A DNA stretch of 64,000 nt from Rhodococcus sp. P-2 (GCF_016598535.1 NZ_CP066779.1:4462053-4526052); one strand, 5' to 3'; positions 27,505 to 36,446 are shown, counted from the stretch's first letter. Notes: a model not told the origin generated them from the sequence alone. Program-made: numbers and translations.

Positions 27505-28390
27505 GTCATTCGGGGCTGCGCTTTCCCCGTCTTCCCCAATCGCGCCGAACACACGTCAGCGGCGTCGGTTCATGGCCCGCATTCTCTCCTTACCTGGCCA
27601 GAAGGTGGCATGGAGCATTCTGTTCGTACTGGTGTCTGCGGCCGTGCTCGCGCCTCTTCTCGCGCCGCACTCCCCCAACGTCCAAGATCTCACGTCGACC
27701 CTGGCCCCACCCAGTGGTGAGCATCTCCTCGGCACCGACGATTTGGGCCGAGATCAGTTGAGCCGTCTACTGTTCGGACTCCGCACGTCACTAGCCATCA
27801 GTGCTGCCGTGACGTTCGGTGTCATGGTCATCGGGCTGCCGCTGGGAATGCTGGCAGGTTTCACCCGGGGAATTGCGAACACCGTCATTGCTCGGCTCAT
27901 CGATGTCGGGTTGGCTTTGCCGTCATTGCTGCTCGCGCTCGCCCTCATCGCTGCGATGGGAGCCGGGGTCACCAGTACGGTCATCGCTCTCGTTGCGGGC
28001 TACACGCCGTATCTCGCACGGGTCACCCGCAGTGTCGTGCTCAAGATTCGTGAAGAGGAATACATCGACAGCGCAGCCGTGAGCGGAGTTCCGACCTGGC
28101 GCATCATCGTTCGGCACGTGACGCCGAACATGATCGAATCGGTGTCGGTTCAGCTGACACTGATCTTCGCCTTCACCGTCATCGCCGAGGCCGGGCTCAG
28201 CTTCGTCGGCCTCGGAATCCAACCACCGACCTCGTCCCTCGGCAACATGCTCGCCCTCGGGTCGACACACAGCATCGACCTGCCTTTGATGTCGATAGTC
28301 CCCGGATGCACCATCGCTCTGGTCGTCATCACTTTGCTGGTCTGTGGAGACGGCCTTCGACACGCGCTCGACCCGAGGAGCAACCGATGA
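27497..28390 (+). CDS. Peptide ABC transporter permease (DppC type)
   Basis: 297 residues from ATG 27497. The N-terminal HLLGTDDLGRDQLSRLLFG stretch is the DppC signature, and EEYIDSAAVSGVPTWRIIVRHVTPN is the ATPase-contact motif. GLSFVGLGIQPP follows as usual. It pairs with the DppB-type subunit to form the membrane channel. The stop overlaps the ATPase start (ATGA). Confidence 0.93.
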   Translation: MTESFGAALSPSSPIAPNTRQRRRFMARILSLPGQKVAWSILFVLVSAAVLAPLLAPHSPNVQDLTSTLAPPSGEHLLGTDDLGRDQLSRLLFGLRTSLAISAAVTFGVMVIGLPLGMLAGFTRGIANTVIARLIDVGLALPSLLLALALIAAMGAGVTSTVIALVAGYTPYLARVTRSVVLKIREEEYIDSAAVSGVPTWRIIVRHVTPNMIESVSVQLTLIFAFTVIAEAGLSFVGLGIQPPTSSLGNMLALGSTHSIDLPLMSIVPGCTIALVVITLLVCGDGLRHALDPRSNR

Positions 28391-29385
28391 CGAAGCCGCT
28401 ATTGTCGATCACGGATCTCCGTGTAGCACTGGCCGACAACCCCGCACTGCGACCGGTGGACGGAGTCAGCTTCCACATAGATTCGGGTGAGAGCGTCGCC
28501 CTGGTCGGTGAAAGCGGCTGCGGCAAATCCGTGACGTCGTACTCCGTACTCGGTCTCCTCGAAGGGTCCCTGGCGGCCCATGGAGAGATGGTCTTCAACG
28601 GCAGACGCTTCGACATGTCCGACCGTGGTGCGCTGGCGCCGCTTCGAGGCACAGACATCGCAATGATCCCCCAAGACCCCGGAACCTCGCTGAACCCAGT
28701 AGTGAGCATCGAACGACAACTCGGCGATCTCGTCCGCATCCACCACAGGCTCTCCAAACGCGTTGCGGCCAAGCGAGTACGCGAATTGTTGGCCCGCGTC
28801 GGCATTCCGGCCCCGGATCGGGTCGCCGGTGCGTTTCCTTTCGAACTGTCCGGTGGCATGCGACAACGTGTACTCATCGCGATGGCTCTGGCCTGCGAAC
28901 CGACGATGCTGATCGCCGATGAGCCGACCACTGCCCTGGACACCACCGTGCAGGCGCAAATCATGGATCTGTTGCAGAGTCTCATCGCAGACGAGGGAAT
29001 GTCCATGATGTTCATCTCGCACGATCTCGGACTGGTTGCACAACACTGTAACCGGGCGTACGTGATGTACGCGGGAAAGATCGTCGAATCCGGATCGGTG
29101 GGCGATGTACTGCGAGAACCGGAGCACCCGTACACGCATGCGCTTGTCGACTGTCTGGAAAGCATGAACTCGGGTGCACGACGCTTGAAGACGGTACGAG
29201 GGATCGTTCCGCCGCTGTCTGACCGAACGCGCGGTTGCCACTTCGCCCCACGCTGCGACCGCGCGGAAGACGAGTGCCTTTCCAGCTCACCCGAACTCGA
29301 AAGGAGTGGACACAGTCTCGCAGCCTGCCTGCACCCGATGACAGGTTCGCATCAGCGCGTTTCGGCCAGTGAGGTGCCTCGATGA
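28387..29385 (+). CDS. Peptide ABC transporter ATPase (DppD type)
   Basis: 332 residues. Walker A is GESGCGKS near 41, the signature is LSGGMRQRV, and Walker B is LIADEPTTALD, followed by a switch His in ISHDLG. The C-terminal oligopeptide-family extension has GCHFAPRCDRAEDEC, whose cysteines can hold an iron-sulfur cluster in relatives. It overlaps the DppF-type gene by four bases. Confidence 0.94.
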   Translation: MTKPLLSITDLRVALADNPALRPVDGVSFHIDSGESVALVGESGCGKSVTSYSVLGLLEGSLAAHGEMVFNGRRFDMSDRGALAPLRGTDIAMIPQDPGTSLNPVVSIERQLGDLVRIHHRLSKRVAAKRVRELLARVGIPAPDRVAGAFPFELSGGMRQRVLIAMALACEPTMLIADEPTTALDTTVQAQIMDLLQSLIADEGMSMMFISHDLGLVAQHCNRAYVMYAGKIVESGSVGDVLREPEHPYTHALVDCLESMNSGARRLKTVRGIVPPLSDRTRGCHFAPRCDRAEDECLSSSPELERSGHSLAACLHPMTGSHQRVSASEVPR

Positions 29386-30368
29386 CTACACACCAATCCG
29401 TTTCCACACGGGAAGTAGCCCGTTTGGAGGGGATCACCCATTCCTTCCGTACACGTCTGGGCGGACGTGCCGTGCAGGCGCTTCGGGGCGTCGACTTGGC
29501 GATCCCGGCAGGTCGGTCTCTCGGACTGGTCGGCGAAAGCGGCAGCGGCAAGTCCACTCTCGGTCGGGTCGTGACCGGTCTGCTCGAGCCGTCCGGTGGC
29601 AACCTGGAAATACTGGGGCAGCGCGTCACCGGTAAGTCATCTCACAAGCGAGCCCCGGGATCTGTGCAGATGATCTTCCAGAATCCGCGGGCATCGATCG
29701 ATCCGAAGCTGCCGATCTGGCGTGCCGTCGCCGAACCTCTACGCATAGGCGGGCATTCGGCGCGACGCAAGGACGTCGACGACTTGCTCGACCGCGCCGG
29801 GCTGAGTGCGTCGTACGGAGACATGTACGCGCATCAGCTTTCGGGTGGGCAGTGCCAGCGGGTGGCCATCGCACGCGCCGTCGCCGCGAAACCGCAACTC
29901 ATCGTCGCCGACGAACCTGTCTCTGCCTTGGATGTCTCGGTGCAGGCACAGATTCTCAACCTACTCAAGGACATTCAAGAGGACTCCGGAACATCCTTTC
30001 TGTTCATCAGTCATGATCTTGGAGTCGTTCGATTCTTCTGCGACGAGGTTGCCGTCCTGTATCTGGGTCAGGTTCAGGAGTACGGTTCGACCGAGAGCAT
30101 TCTGACCGACCCCGCGCACCCGTACACCCGGGCATTGGCCTCGGCATCGCCGACACTGTTCTCCGAAGCCGTGCGCGAGCGGATCATCCTCGTGGGCGAG
30201 CCTCCGAAGCCTGACAACCCACCCAGCGGTTGCGTCTTTCACGAGAGATGTCACCTGCGCATAGGCACGATCTGCGACACGGTCTCGCCTCCGACCTATT
30301 CCACACCTTCAGGCGAGGCGCGTTGTCATCTTTACGCCCCGACTCACTCCTCGAGTACACCGCTTTGA
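29382..30368 (+). CDS. Peptide ABC transporter ATPase (DppF type)
   Basis: 328 residues. Walker A GESGSGKST, signature LSGGQCQRVAIARA, Walker B LIVADEPVSALD, and SHDLGVV are present. The C-terminal GCVFHERCHLRIGTIC again is the oligopeptide ATPase extension. With the other four products it completes one importer. A 60-base gap follows, then the hydrolase genes. Confidence 0.94.
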   Translation: MTTHQSVSTREVARLEGITHSFRTRLGGRAVQALRGVDLAIPAGRSLGLVGESGSGKSTLGRVVTGLLEPSGGNLEILGQRVTGKSSHKRAPGSVQMIFQNPRASIDPKLPIWRAVAEPLRIGGHSARRKDVDDLLDRAGLSASYGDMYAHQLSGGQCQRVAIARAVAAKPQLIVADEPVSALDVSVQAQILNLLKDIQEDSGTSFLFISHDLGVVRFFCDEVAVLYLGQVQEYGSTESILTDPAHPYTRALASASPTLFSEAVRERIILVGEPPKPDNPPSGCVFHERCHLRIGTICDTVSPPTYSTPSGEARCHLYAPTHSSSTPL

Positions 30369-30428
30369 TCAGTTCACTGCCCTGATCGAAACATCCTCCG
30401 CCACTACAGCTACCCCGAACGGAAAACC

Positions 30429-31388
30429 ATGAGCACCAATCCCCTCAGAATCCTCGCCTCCATCGCCGACGTGTGTGACGACGCAAACGCCACCGTTGCG
30501 TTTCACGTCCGCAGTCTCGACGGAAAACTCGAAATCGGTTCAGGCGCTGATGCGCGTTCGGTAACCGCCTCGACCTACAAGGTTCCTGTCATGCTCGAGG
30601 TCGCCGCCCAGGCATCCGAGGGACGCCTGCAACTGGCCGACCGAATCAAGGTCCCGGCAGACAGGCGCACCATCGGGCCTTCCGGGATTTCAGCAATGAC
30701 GGACGACGTCGAAGTATCCGTACGGGACCTGGCCCTACTCATGATGCAGGTCAGCGACAACACCGCCACCGACATCCTGCAAGAGATGGTCGGTACCGAG
30801 AACATCATGAGCCGACTCCGCTCGCTCGGATTGAACTCGACCGACATCACAACCGACTGCGAAGGCATCATTTCGCTTGCTCTCCAGGAACTCTCGACCG
30901 AACAATACGCAACTTTGCAGGACACCTCCACTGGCAATCCGTTCGGCTTGCCCGAGGACGAGTTCGCCGCGGCAATTGCAGCGGGCGAGTCGTTGAACGC
31001 GCGCGGTGGCAACACCAGTACCCCGCGCGAGATGACCGAACTGCTCAGCCTCATCTGGACGGACAAGGCTGCCGACGCCGAAGCCTGTGCCGAAGTGCGG
31101 CGGGTGATGGGCCTGCAGTTCGCGCCTCACCGACTCTCGTCAGCCTACGTCGACGGTCCGGCTATCTCTGGCAAGACCGGCACCTTCCTGGCCGGTGTGC
31201 GCAACGAGGTGGGCGTCGTCGACTTCGGCGACGGGGACGTCTACGTGGTCGCAATCTTTCTGCGAGACAAGAACAACCATATGCGAAACGGCAAGGTGGA
31301 CGCGGCAATCGGAAAGATCGCCGCACTGGCGATCGACAGTCTTCGGATCGCCAGTCGCGACGCCGCTGCGACGGCGGTAACAGCCTGA
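30429..31388 (+). CDS. Class A beta-lactamase-fold serine hydrolase, apparently cytoplasmic
   Basis: 319 residues with the catalytic motifs of class A enzymes: STYK at 48-51, SDN at 109-111 and KTG near the C-terminus (ISGKTGTF). There is no signal peptide: the protein begins MSTNPLRILASIADVCDD, and the catalytic Ser comes early. A cytoplasmic enzyme would not protect the cell wall from beta-lactams, so a peptidase or amidase role on imported substrate is more likely. It overlaps the creatininase-like gene by one base (TGATG), so translation is coupled. Confidence 0.85.
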   Translation: MSTNPLRILASIADVCDDANATVAFHVRSLDGKLEIGSGADARSVTASTYKVPVMLEVAAQASEGRLQLADRIKVPADRRTIGPSGISAMTDDVEVSVRDLALLMMQVSDNTATDILQEMVGTENIMSRLRSLGLNSTDITTDCEGIISLALQELSTEQYATLQDTSTGNPFGLPEDEFAAAIAAGESLNARGGNTSTPREMTELLSLIWTDKAADAEACAEVRRVMGLQFAPHRLSSAYVDGPAISGKTGTFLAGVRNEVGVVDFGDGDVYVVAIFLRDKNNHMRNGKVDAAIGKIAALAIDSLRIASRDAAATAVTA

Positions 31389-32179
31389 TGTCCCCTACGC
31401 TCGTCACACCCCTGTCCATGGCCGAGATGACGTGGACGCAAGTGCAGGAGGCGATGCACGACGGGATCCGCAACGTCATCTTCGCGGTGGGAGCGACTGA
31501 ACAACACGGCCCACACCTGCCTCTCTCCACCGACACCCTGATCGGCACTGCGACTTCGCATGCCGTCGCGGCACAGGTCGGGGCGACGATGGTGGCGCCC
31601 ACCATCGCGTTCGGGGTTTCCCCGCACCACATGGCCTTCGCCGGAACGGTCTCCTTACGCGAGGCAACATTTCTCGACGTGGTCGAAGACTACGTTCGCA
31701 GCCTCGCCGCTCATGGGTTCGACAACATCCTCGTCATCTCGAGCCACGGCGGTAACTTCGAACCCCTCGCGCATCTGATCGAGAGAGTCGGACCCCGGAT
31801 CGGCGAGACACGGGTACATGCGCACACTGATCTTCTCCAGGTGCTCGCAGCCTTCGAGGCAGTGGCCGAGGAGGATTCGATCTCTCCCGAAGCATGCGGC
31901 TCTCATGCCGGCGATTTCGAAACGTCGATCGTCCTTGGACTCCGACCCGACCTCGTCGACATGAGCGCCGCCGAGCCCGGATTCCTCGGACTCTTCGACA
32001 AGAACACTGCCACAGCGTTGTTCGAGGGCGGGACGAAGGCACTGTCGGTGAACGGTATCCTCGGAGACCCCCTTGCCGCACTGGCGTCACGCGGCGAACG
32101 GTACCTCGAATCGCTGACGACAGTAGTCTCGGAGTACTTTCGTGCCGAGATCGCCGAGCACCAAGGAAGCGAAAAATGA
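31388..32179 (+). CDS. Creatininase family amidohydrolase
   Basis: 263 residues. GATEQHGPHLPLSTD carries the Glu, His and Asp metal ligands; SSHGGN and the later SHAGDFETS segment complete the metal site of the family. Members open cyclic amides or hydrolyse amides: creatininase itself, formamide-type hydrolases of cofactor synthesis, and others. In this operon it probably acts on an amide or lactam made from imported peptides. It overlaps the next gene by four bases. Confidence 0.88.
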   Translation: MSPTLVTPLSMAEMTWTQVQEAMHDGIRNVIFAVGATEQHGPHLPLSTDTLIGTATSHAVAAQVGATMVAPTIAFGVSPHHMAFAGTVSLREATFLDVVEDYVRSLAAHGFDNILVISSHGGNFEPLAHLIERVGPRIGETRVHAHTDLLQVLAAFEAVAEEDSISPEACGSHAGDFETSIVLGLRPDLVDMSAAEPGFLGLFDKNTATALFEGGTKALSVNGILGDPLAALASRGERYLESLTTVVSEYFRAEIAEHQGSEK

Positions 32180-33270
32180 CTGGCGACGTACAGCGGGTGG
32201 TTCAAGCCGAGCTCGACGCAATGGTTGCCGCAGACACTCAGCTCGGTATTCAGGTGGCGGTGTACCAGCACGGTCAGTTGATCGTGGACGCATGGTCCGG
32301 GCACACTGAACCCACCCGGAGTGCGCCCGTGCGAAGTGACACGCTGTTCCCGATCTTCTCGTGCAGCAAGGGTCTGATGTACACGACAGTGCATCTGCTG
32401 GCCGAACGCGGCGAACTCGACTACAACGCACGGGTCAGCGACTACTGGCCGGAGTTCGGGCAGAACGGCAAAGAAGAGGCGACCGTCCGACAGGCCCTCG
32501 TACACACGTCCGGTATCCAAGACATCACACACGACTTCCACCTCGACGACTGGGACGGCACCTGCGCTCGCCTGGCCGAGTCTGAAGCCATGTGGATTCC
32601 GGGTAGCGAGACCGCGTACCGCGGACTGTCTTCCGGATTCGTTATCGGCGAGGTCGTAAGTCGCGTGTACGGGAAGCCCTTCGGCCAGATCGTCACCGAA
32701 CTGATCTGCAAGCCTTTGGGTATCACGGATCTGTTCTTCGGCGTCCCTCTTTCGGTGAGGGACCGTATCGCAGTTCTCGCGAACGACGAATCAGTTCTGA
32801 CCGGTCCCGCGTCGAGCCCCGATACTCGGATCATGGCGGAGCTCTTCAACACTCCGTCGATTCAGGCATCAGCTGTACCTGCCGGAGGCGCTATCACCTC
32901 CGCCCGATCCTTGGCCAGACACTATGCGTCGTTGGTCGGAGATGGTGTGGACGGAGTGCGTCTACTCCCGCCAGCGCGGACCACTCTGGCAACGACGCTG
33001 GAAACCGATGCGTACGATCAAACCCACATGGCACCGGTCCGCAAGGGTCTGGGTTATCTGTTGGGTGACAACGGAATTGCGATGGGCGCACGATCGAATT
33101 CATTTGGCCACAGCGGGTTCGGCGGTTCGTACGGGTTCGCCGATCCGGACTACGGTTTGAGTTTCGCGCTCACGAAGAATCGACTGGTTGCCACGACGCC
33201 TCCCGAGGTTCCTGCCTCGGTCGTCTTGGCGAATACGGTGCGAGAAGCCTTGTCCATCCCGAACGGTTGA
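32176..33270 (+). CDS. Serine hydrolase, class C beta-lactamase-like (esterase/peptidase type)
   Basis: 364 residues. S-x-x-K is SCSK at 62-65, the tyrosine motif is in AYRGLSSG, and HSG (GHSGFGGS) stands for the third box. This matches the EstB/lactonase and D-amino-acid peptidase-like group rather than AmpC. No signal peptide. It is the third hydrolase of the operon and overlaps the creatininase gene. Cleavage of a D-amino-acid amide or peptide bond is a fitting but unproven role. Confidence 0.85.
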   Translation: MTGDVQRVVQAELDAMVAADTQLGIQVAVYQHGQLIVDAWSGHTEPTRSAPVRSDTLFPIFSCSKGLMYTTVHLLAERGELDYNARVSDYWPEFGQNGKEEATVRQALVHTSGIQDITHDFHLDDWDGTCARLAESEAMWIPGSETAYRGLSSGFVIGEVVSRVYGKPFGQIVTELICKPLGITDLFFGVPLSVRDRIAVLANDESVLTGPASSPDTRIMAELFNTPSIQASAVPAGGAITSARSLARHYASLVGDGVDGVRLLPPARTTLATTLETDAYDQTHMAPVRKGLGYLLGDNGIAMGARSNSFGHSGFGGSYGFADPDYGLSFALTKNRLVATTPPEVPASVVLANTVREALSIPNG

Positions 33271-33322
33271 CCAGTGCGTATCGAGTCGTCACGATGGCAA
33301 CCGACAAACGGAGAGTCTCACT

Positions 33323-34168
33323 ATGCACGTTTACATTTCGGTGGACATGGAAGGCATCGCAGGAATTGCGACGCTCGACCAGATAGTTCGAGGAGGTCAC
33401 GGATACCAACGTGCGCAAGCACTGATGACGGCCGAGGCCAATGCGGCAATTGCCGGAGCATTCGATGCCGGCGCGCAATCGGTGCTCGTCAACGACAGTC
33501 ACGGAACGATGGACAACCTGCTGCACGCCGAACTGGATCCGCGGGCGCGGGTTCTGTTCGGATCGCCGAAGCTGCAGTGCATGGCAGAGGGTCTCACGGC
33601 AGAACACGACGTGGCCCTCTTCGTTGGCTACCACGCTCCCGCGGGTGGTCCGGGTGTGCTGGCACATACGTTCTCGGCTCTGTTCACGGATGTGCGTCTC
33701 GACGGCAAGACCGTGTCGGAAAGCGATGTGAACTCGCTCTACGCGGCTACCCACGGCGTGCCGGTCGGCTTGGTCACTGGAGACGACGTGATCTGCGGGT
33801 TGGTCAGCGCTACGGCTCCTTCGACCGAAACCGTCGTGGTGAAGCAGGCGCACGGGTGGTCGGCTACCAATTCGCTTCCACCGAGTCTGGCGTGCGCAGC
33901 CATTCGCGACGCATCCAGACGAGTCGTGCAACAGTGCGACTCGTTGAAGCCCACCGAGTTGCGCGACGAGTGGGTACTCGAAATCGTTCACCCGACAACA
34001 ACTGCTGCGGAGATGGCGGAGGGTGTCCCCGGTTCTCGGCGAACGTCAGATCGAACCATCGAACATCGATTGAACACCGTCGACGACATCATCGGATTGA
34101 TTACCGTCAACTATCAATTGGCATCTGCCGGCCTCCGCGGACAGATGACTATCGCCAACCGTCAGTAG
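33323..34168 (+). CDS. D-aminopeptidase, M55 family (DppA type)
   Basis: 281 residues. Every active-site residue known in Bacillus subtilis DppA is found at the same number: zinc ligands Asp8, Glu10, His60, His104 and Glu133, and catalytic His115. Motifs are SVDMEG, NDSHG, GYHA, LAHTF and SESD. DppA cleaves D-amino acids from short peptides such as D-Ala-D-Ala and forms a decamer tunnel. GGAGAG precedes ATG 33323. This gene gives the strongest clue that the operon handles D-amino-acid peptides. Confidence 0.94.
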   Translation: MHVYISVDMEGIAGIATLDQIVRGGHGYQRAQALMTAEANAAIAGAFDAGAQSVLVNDSHGTMDNLLHAELDPRARVLFGSPKLQCMAEGLTAEHDVALFVGYHAPAGGPGVLAHTFSALFTDVRLDGKTVSESDVNSLYAATHGVPVGLVTGDDVICGLVSATAPSTETVVVKQAHGWSATNSLPPSLACAAIRDASRRVVQQCDSLKPTELRDEWVLEIVHPTTTAAEMAEGVPGSRRTSDRTIEHRLNTVDDIIGLITVNYQLASAGLRGQMTIANRQ

Positions 34169-34181
34169 AGGGCAAATTTCC

Positions 34182-35450
34182 ATGAGAGTGACCATCATCG
34201 GTGCAGGTTCGATCGGGTTGTGCTCGGCGCTGGCTTTGGCTGCCGAGGGAGCCGAGGTCTGTGTCGTCGACGCGCGTGCTGCGGGAACCGGCGCATCGCG
34301 TCACAATGCCGGGTGGGTCGTCCCTAGCATGTCAGCGCCCGTCCCCGCACCCGGAGTACTGACCCAATCACTGAAATGGATGCTGCGTCCTGACAGCCCG
34401 CTGTATATCCGCCCCGGCCGCGACCCTCGCCTTGCATCCTTCCTGATTGCGATGCTTCGCAACTGCACTACAACGAGATTCGAATCCGGTCTGCGAAATC
34501 TGATGGCGCTCAGCCATCGAACTTTCGAGCTCTTCGACGAACTCGAGCGGACCGGGCTGCAGTTCGAGAATCACCGATCAGGATTGGTGCAACTGTTTCG
34601 CACACAGAAGTCGCTCGATTCTCACGCCGAAGAAATGACGCTGGTGCGAGCACTCGGCGGTGACGAATTCGACGTACTCACCAGTGCCCGGACGGCTCAG
34701 TTGATCCCGGGACTCTCGAGCTCTGTTCTCGGTGGGATCGTCTGTCCCAACGAAAGATTCCTCGATCCCGCAGCCTTCGTCGAAAGCTTGGTCACGCAAT
34801 GCGAGAGCCTCGGGGTCGAGATCGTGGAGGGCACCGAACTCACGCTGTCGGCAGACTCATCCGGCAACGTGACGGCGTCTGGAGCAGACAGGCAGATGAC
34901 GTCTGATCATTTTGTGGTCGCGGCAGGCGCCTGGAGCGCAGACGTGGTGCGAGCGCTCGGGTACACACTCCCCGTCCAATCCGGGAAAGGCTACGGTTTC
35001 GACGTTCCGCCGTTTTTCCCCGTCGGAACTCGGGCGTCGTATCTGTCGGAAGCCAAGGTTGCCGTCACGCCGTTGTCCGGTGCCACCCGACTGGCCGGCA
35101 CAATGGGATTCGGAGGCCGAAGTGAACACATCGACAAGCGAAGGGCCGGAGGCATACTGACCTCGGCAGCCGACTATTTCGACAACTGGCGGCGCCCACC
35201 CAATGCGGTCCCCTGGACGGGGCTACGCCCGATGACACCCGACGGGATGCCCATCATCGGCCGCTTACCTCACCATCCGAATGTCACTGTCGCGACCGGC
35301 CACGCGATGCTGGGCATAACTCTAGGCCCCGTCACCGGAGAGTTGGTCGCTCGCAGCACGTTCGGCCGAAGCCTCCCGGCCTATGCCGACGTGTTCGGGC
35401 CAGGCCGCTTCAGTCGGACTTTTCGGAGCGTCCGGCCCACAACCCGCTGA
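34182..35450 (+). CDS. FAD-dependent D-amino acid dehydrogenase (DadA-like)
   Basis: 422 residues of the DAO family. The FAD motif VTIIGAGSIGLCSALALA starts at residue 3, and the ASRHNAGWVVPS segment, the VVAAGAWS segment and the C-terminal WTGLRPMTPDGMPIIG...GHAMLGITLGPVTG are typical of DadA-type oxidoreductases. They oxidise D-amino acids to keto acids and ammonia, which fits release of D-amino acids by the M55 enzyme just upstream. AGAGGG precedes the start. The 3-prime end overlaps the convergent gntR gene by 41 bases. Confidence 0.9.
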   Translation: MRVTIIGAGSIGLCSALALAAEGAEVCVVDARAAGTGASRHNAGWVVPSMSAPVPAPGVLTQSLKWMLRPDSPLYIRPGRDPRLASFLIAMLRNCTTTRFESGLRNLMALSHRTFELFDELERTGLQFENHRSGLVQLFRTQKSLDSHAEEMTLVRALGGDEFDVLTSARTAQLIPGLSSSVLGGIVCPNERFLDPAAFVESLVTQCESLGVEIVEGTELTLSADSSGNVTASGADRQMTSDHFVVAAGAWSADVVRALGYTLPVQSGKGYGFDVPPFFPVGTRASYLSEAKVAVTPLSGATRLAGTMGFGGRSEHIDKRRAGGILTSAADYFDNWRRPPNAVPWTGLRPMTPDGMPIIGRLPHHPNVTVATGHAMLGITLGPVTGELVARSTFGRSLPAYADVFGPGRFSRTFRSVRPTTR

Positions 35451-36135
35451 CGTGGTGGAGGTGTGCAGTCATGACAGCTTCGGCCGCAACCGGATCTCGT
35501 GATTGCAATGCCTTCAGGAGTTGATCGTGTTCCCGAGCCGACCCGACCAGGTCCTTGCTGCCTGCAATACCTTTGAGCCCGGACAGGCGAGTCTGATCGC
35601 GCAACTGCTCCACCACCTTGACCAGCCGTGCGTTACCCAGTGCAGCCAACAGTTCCAGGTGGAAGTCCTTGTCGAGGGTAAGGAAGGAGACCAGATCCCC
35701 CTCGGCCGCAGCGTTTTCGACGCGCTTGCTCAGCGTCCAGAGATCAGTGAGATCCAACGGAGGGTCGAGCACGGCAACCTTCGCCATTGCAGGTGGTTCG
35801 AGCATCAGCCGGACTTCGACGATCTCCTCGAGTTCGTCATCTGTCAGTTCAACGATACGAAAGCCGCGGTTCCTCACCATCTCGATGAGGCCTTGGCTCT
35901 TCAGATCGAGTAGAGCCTCGCGTACCGGGGTGGGCGAGACCTCGAGTTGCGCGGCGATGTCTCCAATCGCGTAGAGCCGGCCCGACTCCAGTTCACCGCT
36001 CGAGATCCGGGCCCGAAGGAGTCTCGTGGCATCGCTGCGCAAACTGGTCCGTGCCAGTGGTTGGAACACGGCACTCTGCTTCGGGTCGCGGGTACTACGA
36101 TCTGCGCTTGAACCGGCCGGCTGCTTCGTCCCCAT
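35410..36135 (-). CDS. GntR family regulator, FadR/FCD type
   Basis: 241 residues. A winged helix (IGDIAAQLEVSPTPVREALLDLKSQGLIEMVRNRGFRIVEL) at about 55-95 precedes the all-helical FCD domain with metal-site residues in DKDFHLELL, AREHDQLL and HLHHV. FCD regulators sense small carboxylates or amino acids. It faces the operon from the far end, and AGGTATTACA occurs both before its own gene and before the binding-protein gene, so it probably controls both. Confidence 0.9.
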   Translation of the reverse strand: MGTKQPAGSSADRSTRDPKQSAVFQPLARTSLRSDATRLLRARISSGELESGRLYAIGDIAAQLEVSPTPVREALLDLKSQGLIEMVRNRGFRIVELTDDELEEIVEVRLMLEPPAMAKVAVLDPPLDLTDLWTLSKRVENAAAEGDLVSFLTLDKDFHLELLAALGNARLVKVVEQLRDQTRLSGLKGIAGSKDLVGSAREHDQLLKALQSRDPVAAEAVMTAHLHHVSGLWAGRSEKSD

Positions 36136-36164
36136 ACCTGCACCCTAATACCGATCGATGTCCA

Positions 36165-36177
36165 ATATGTAATACCT
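36165..36177 (-). promoter_or_regulatory. Second GntR-type box
   Basis: Read on the minus strand it is AGGTATTACATAT, which shares AGGTATTACA with the box at 24812. It lies 30 bases upstream of the gntR start, suggesting autoregulation. Confidence 0.5.
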
Positions 36178-36251
36178 AACATTTTATGTGACAAAGATCG
36201 TTTCAGCTCGCGCAGTTGCGCAAGCTGAAGCCGCGCCCGGCCGACATGTCG

Positions 36252-36272
36252 AGCTCAGTCTCCGGCTGAGCT
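36252..36272. other. Small hairpin
   Basis: AGCTCAG and CTGAGCT arms, seven perfect pairs, loop of seven. It lies between the terminator at 36296 and the gntR promoter. It may be part of the same 3-prime structure; its role is unclear. Confidence 0.4.
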
Positions 36273-36295
36273 GACAGATGAGGGCCGGATACAGA

Positions 36296-36339
36296 GAAGC
36301 CGCTGTGCATCGAGTGTCACTCGGATGCACAGCGGCTTC
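36296..36339 (-). terminator. Strong hairpin terminator of the 32-residue ORF
   Basis: Arms GAAGCCGCTGTGCATCGAG and its complement (one bulged base), 19 pairs around TGTCA, starting nine bases after the small ORF stop. Such a structure right behind a tiny ORF supports real transcription of that ORF. Confidence 0.75.
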
Positions 36340-36347
36340 GGTAAGTC

Positions 36348-36446
36348 TTAGCCCGTCGGCTCAGTCTCGTCCGACGAGAATCCGTCGAAGAATGCGATGA
36401 CCTTCTGGAGAAGTGTCGCGATGTCGAAATCTTCCAAGCTACCCAT
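36348..36446 (-). CDS. 32-residue peptide, possible small channel-forming (PorA/PorH-like) protein
   Basis: ATG 36446 has AAAGGA eight bases upstream, and a strong terminator follows the stop. The peptide begins MGSLEDFDIATLLQKV and ends in an acidic FFDGFSSDETEPTG. It is acidic and amphipathic, without a signal peptide. Corynebacterial outer-membrane porins PorA and PorH are similarly tiny, acidic, unexported by Sec and hydrophobic in the middle, and PorH also has an FFDNF-like stretch near its end. That resemblance is by eye only. The frame extends upstream to 36914, but this extension has no support. Confidence 0.5.
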   Translation of the reverse strand: MGSLEDFDIATLLQKVIAFFDGFSSDETEPTG

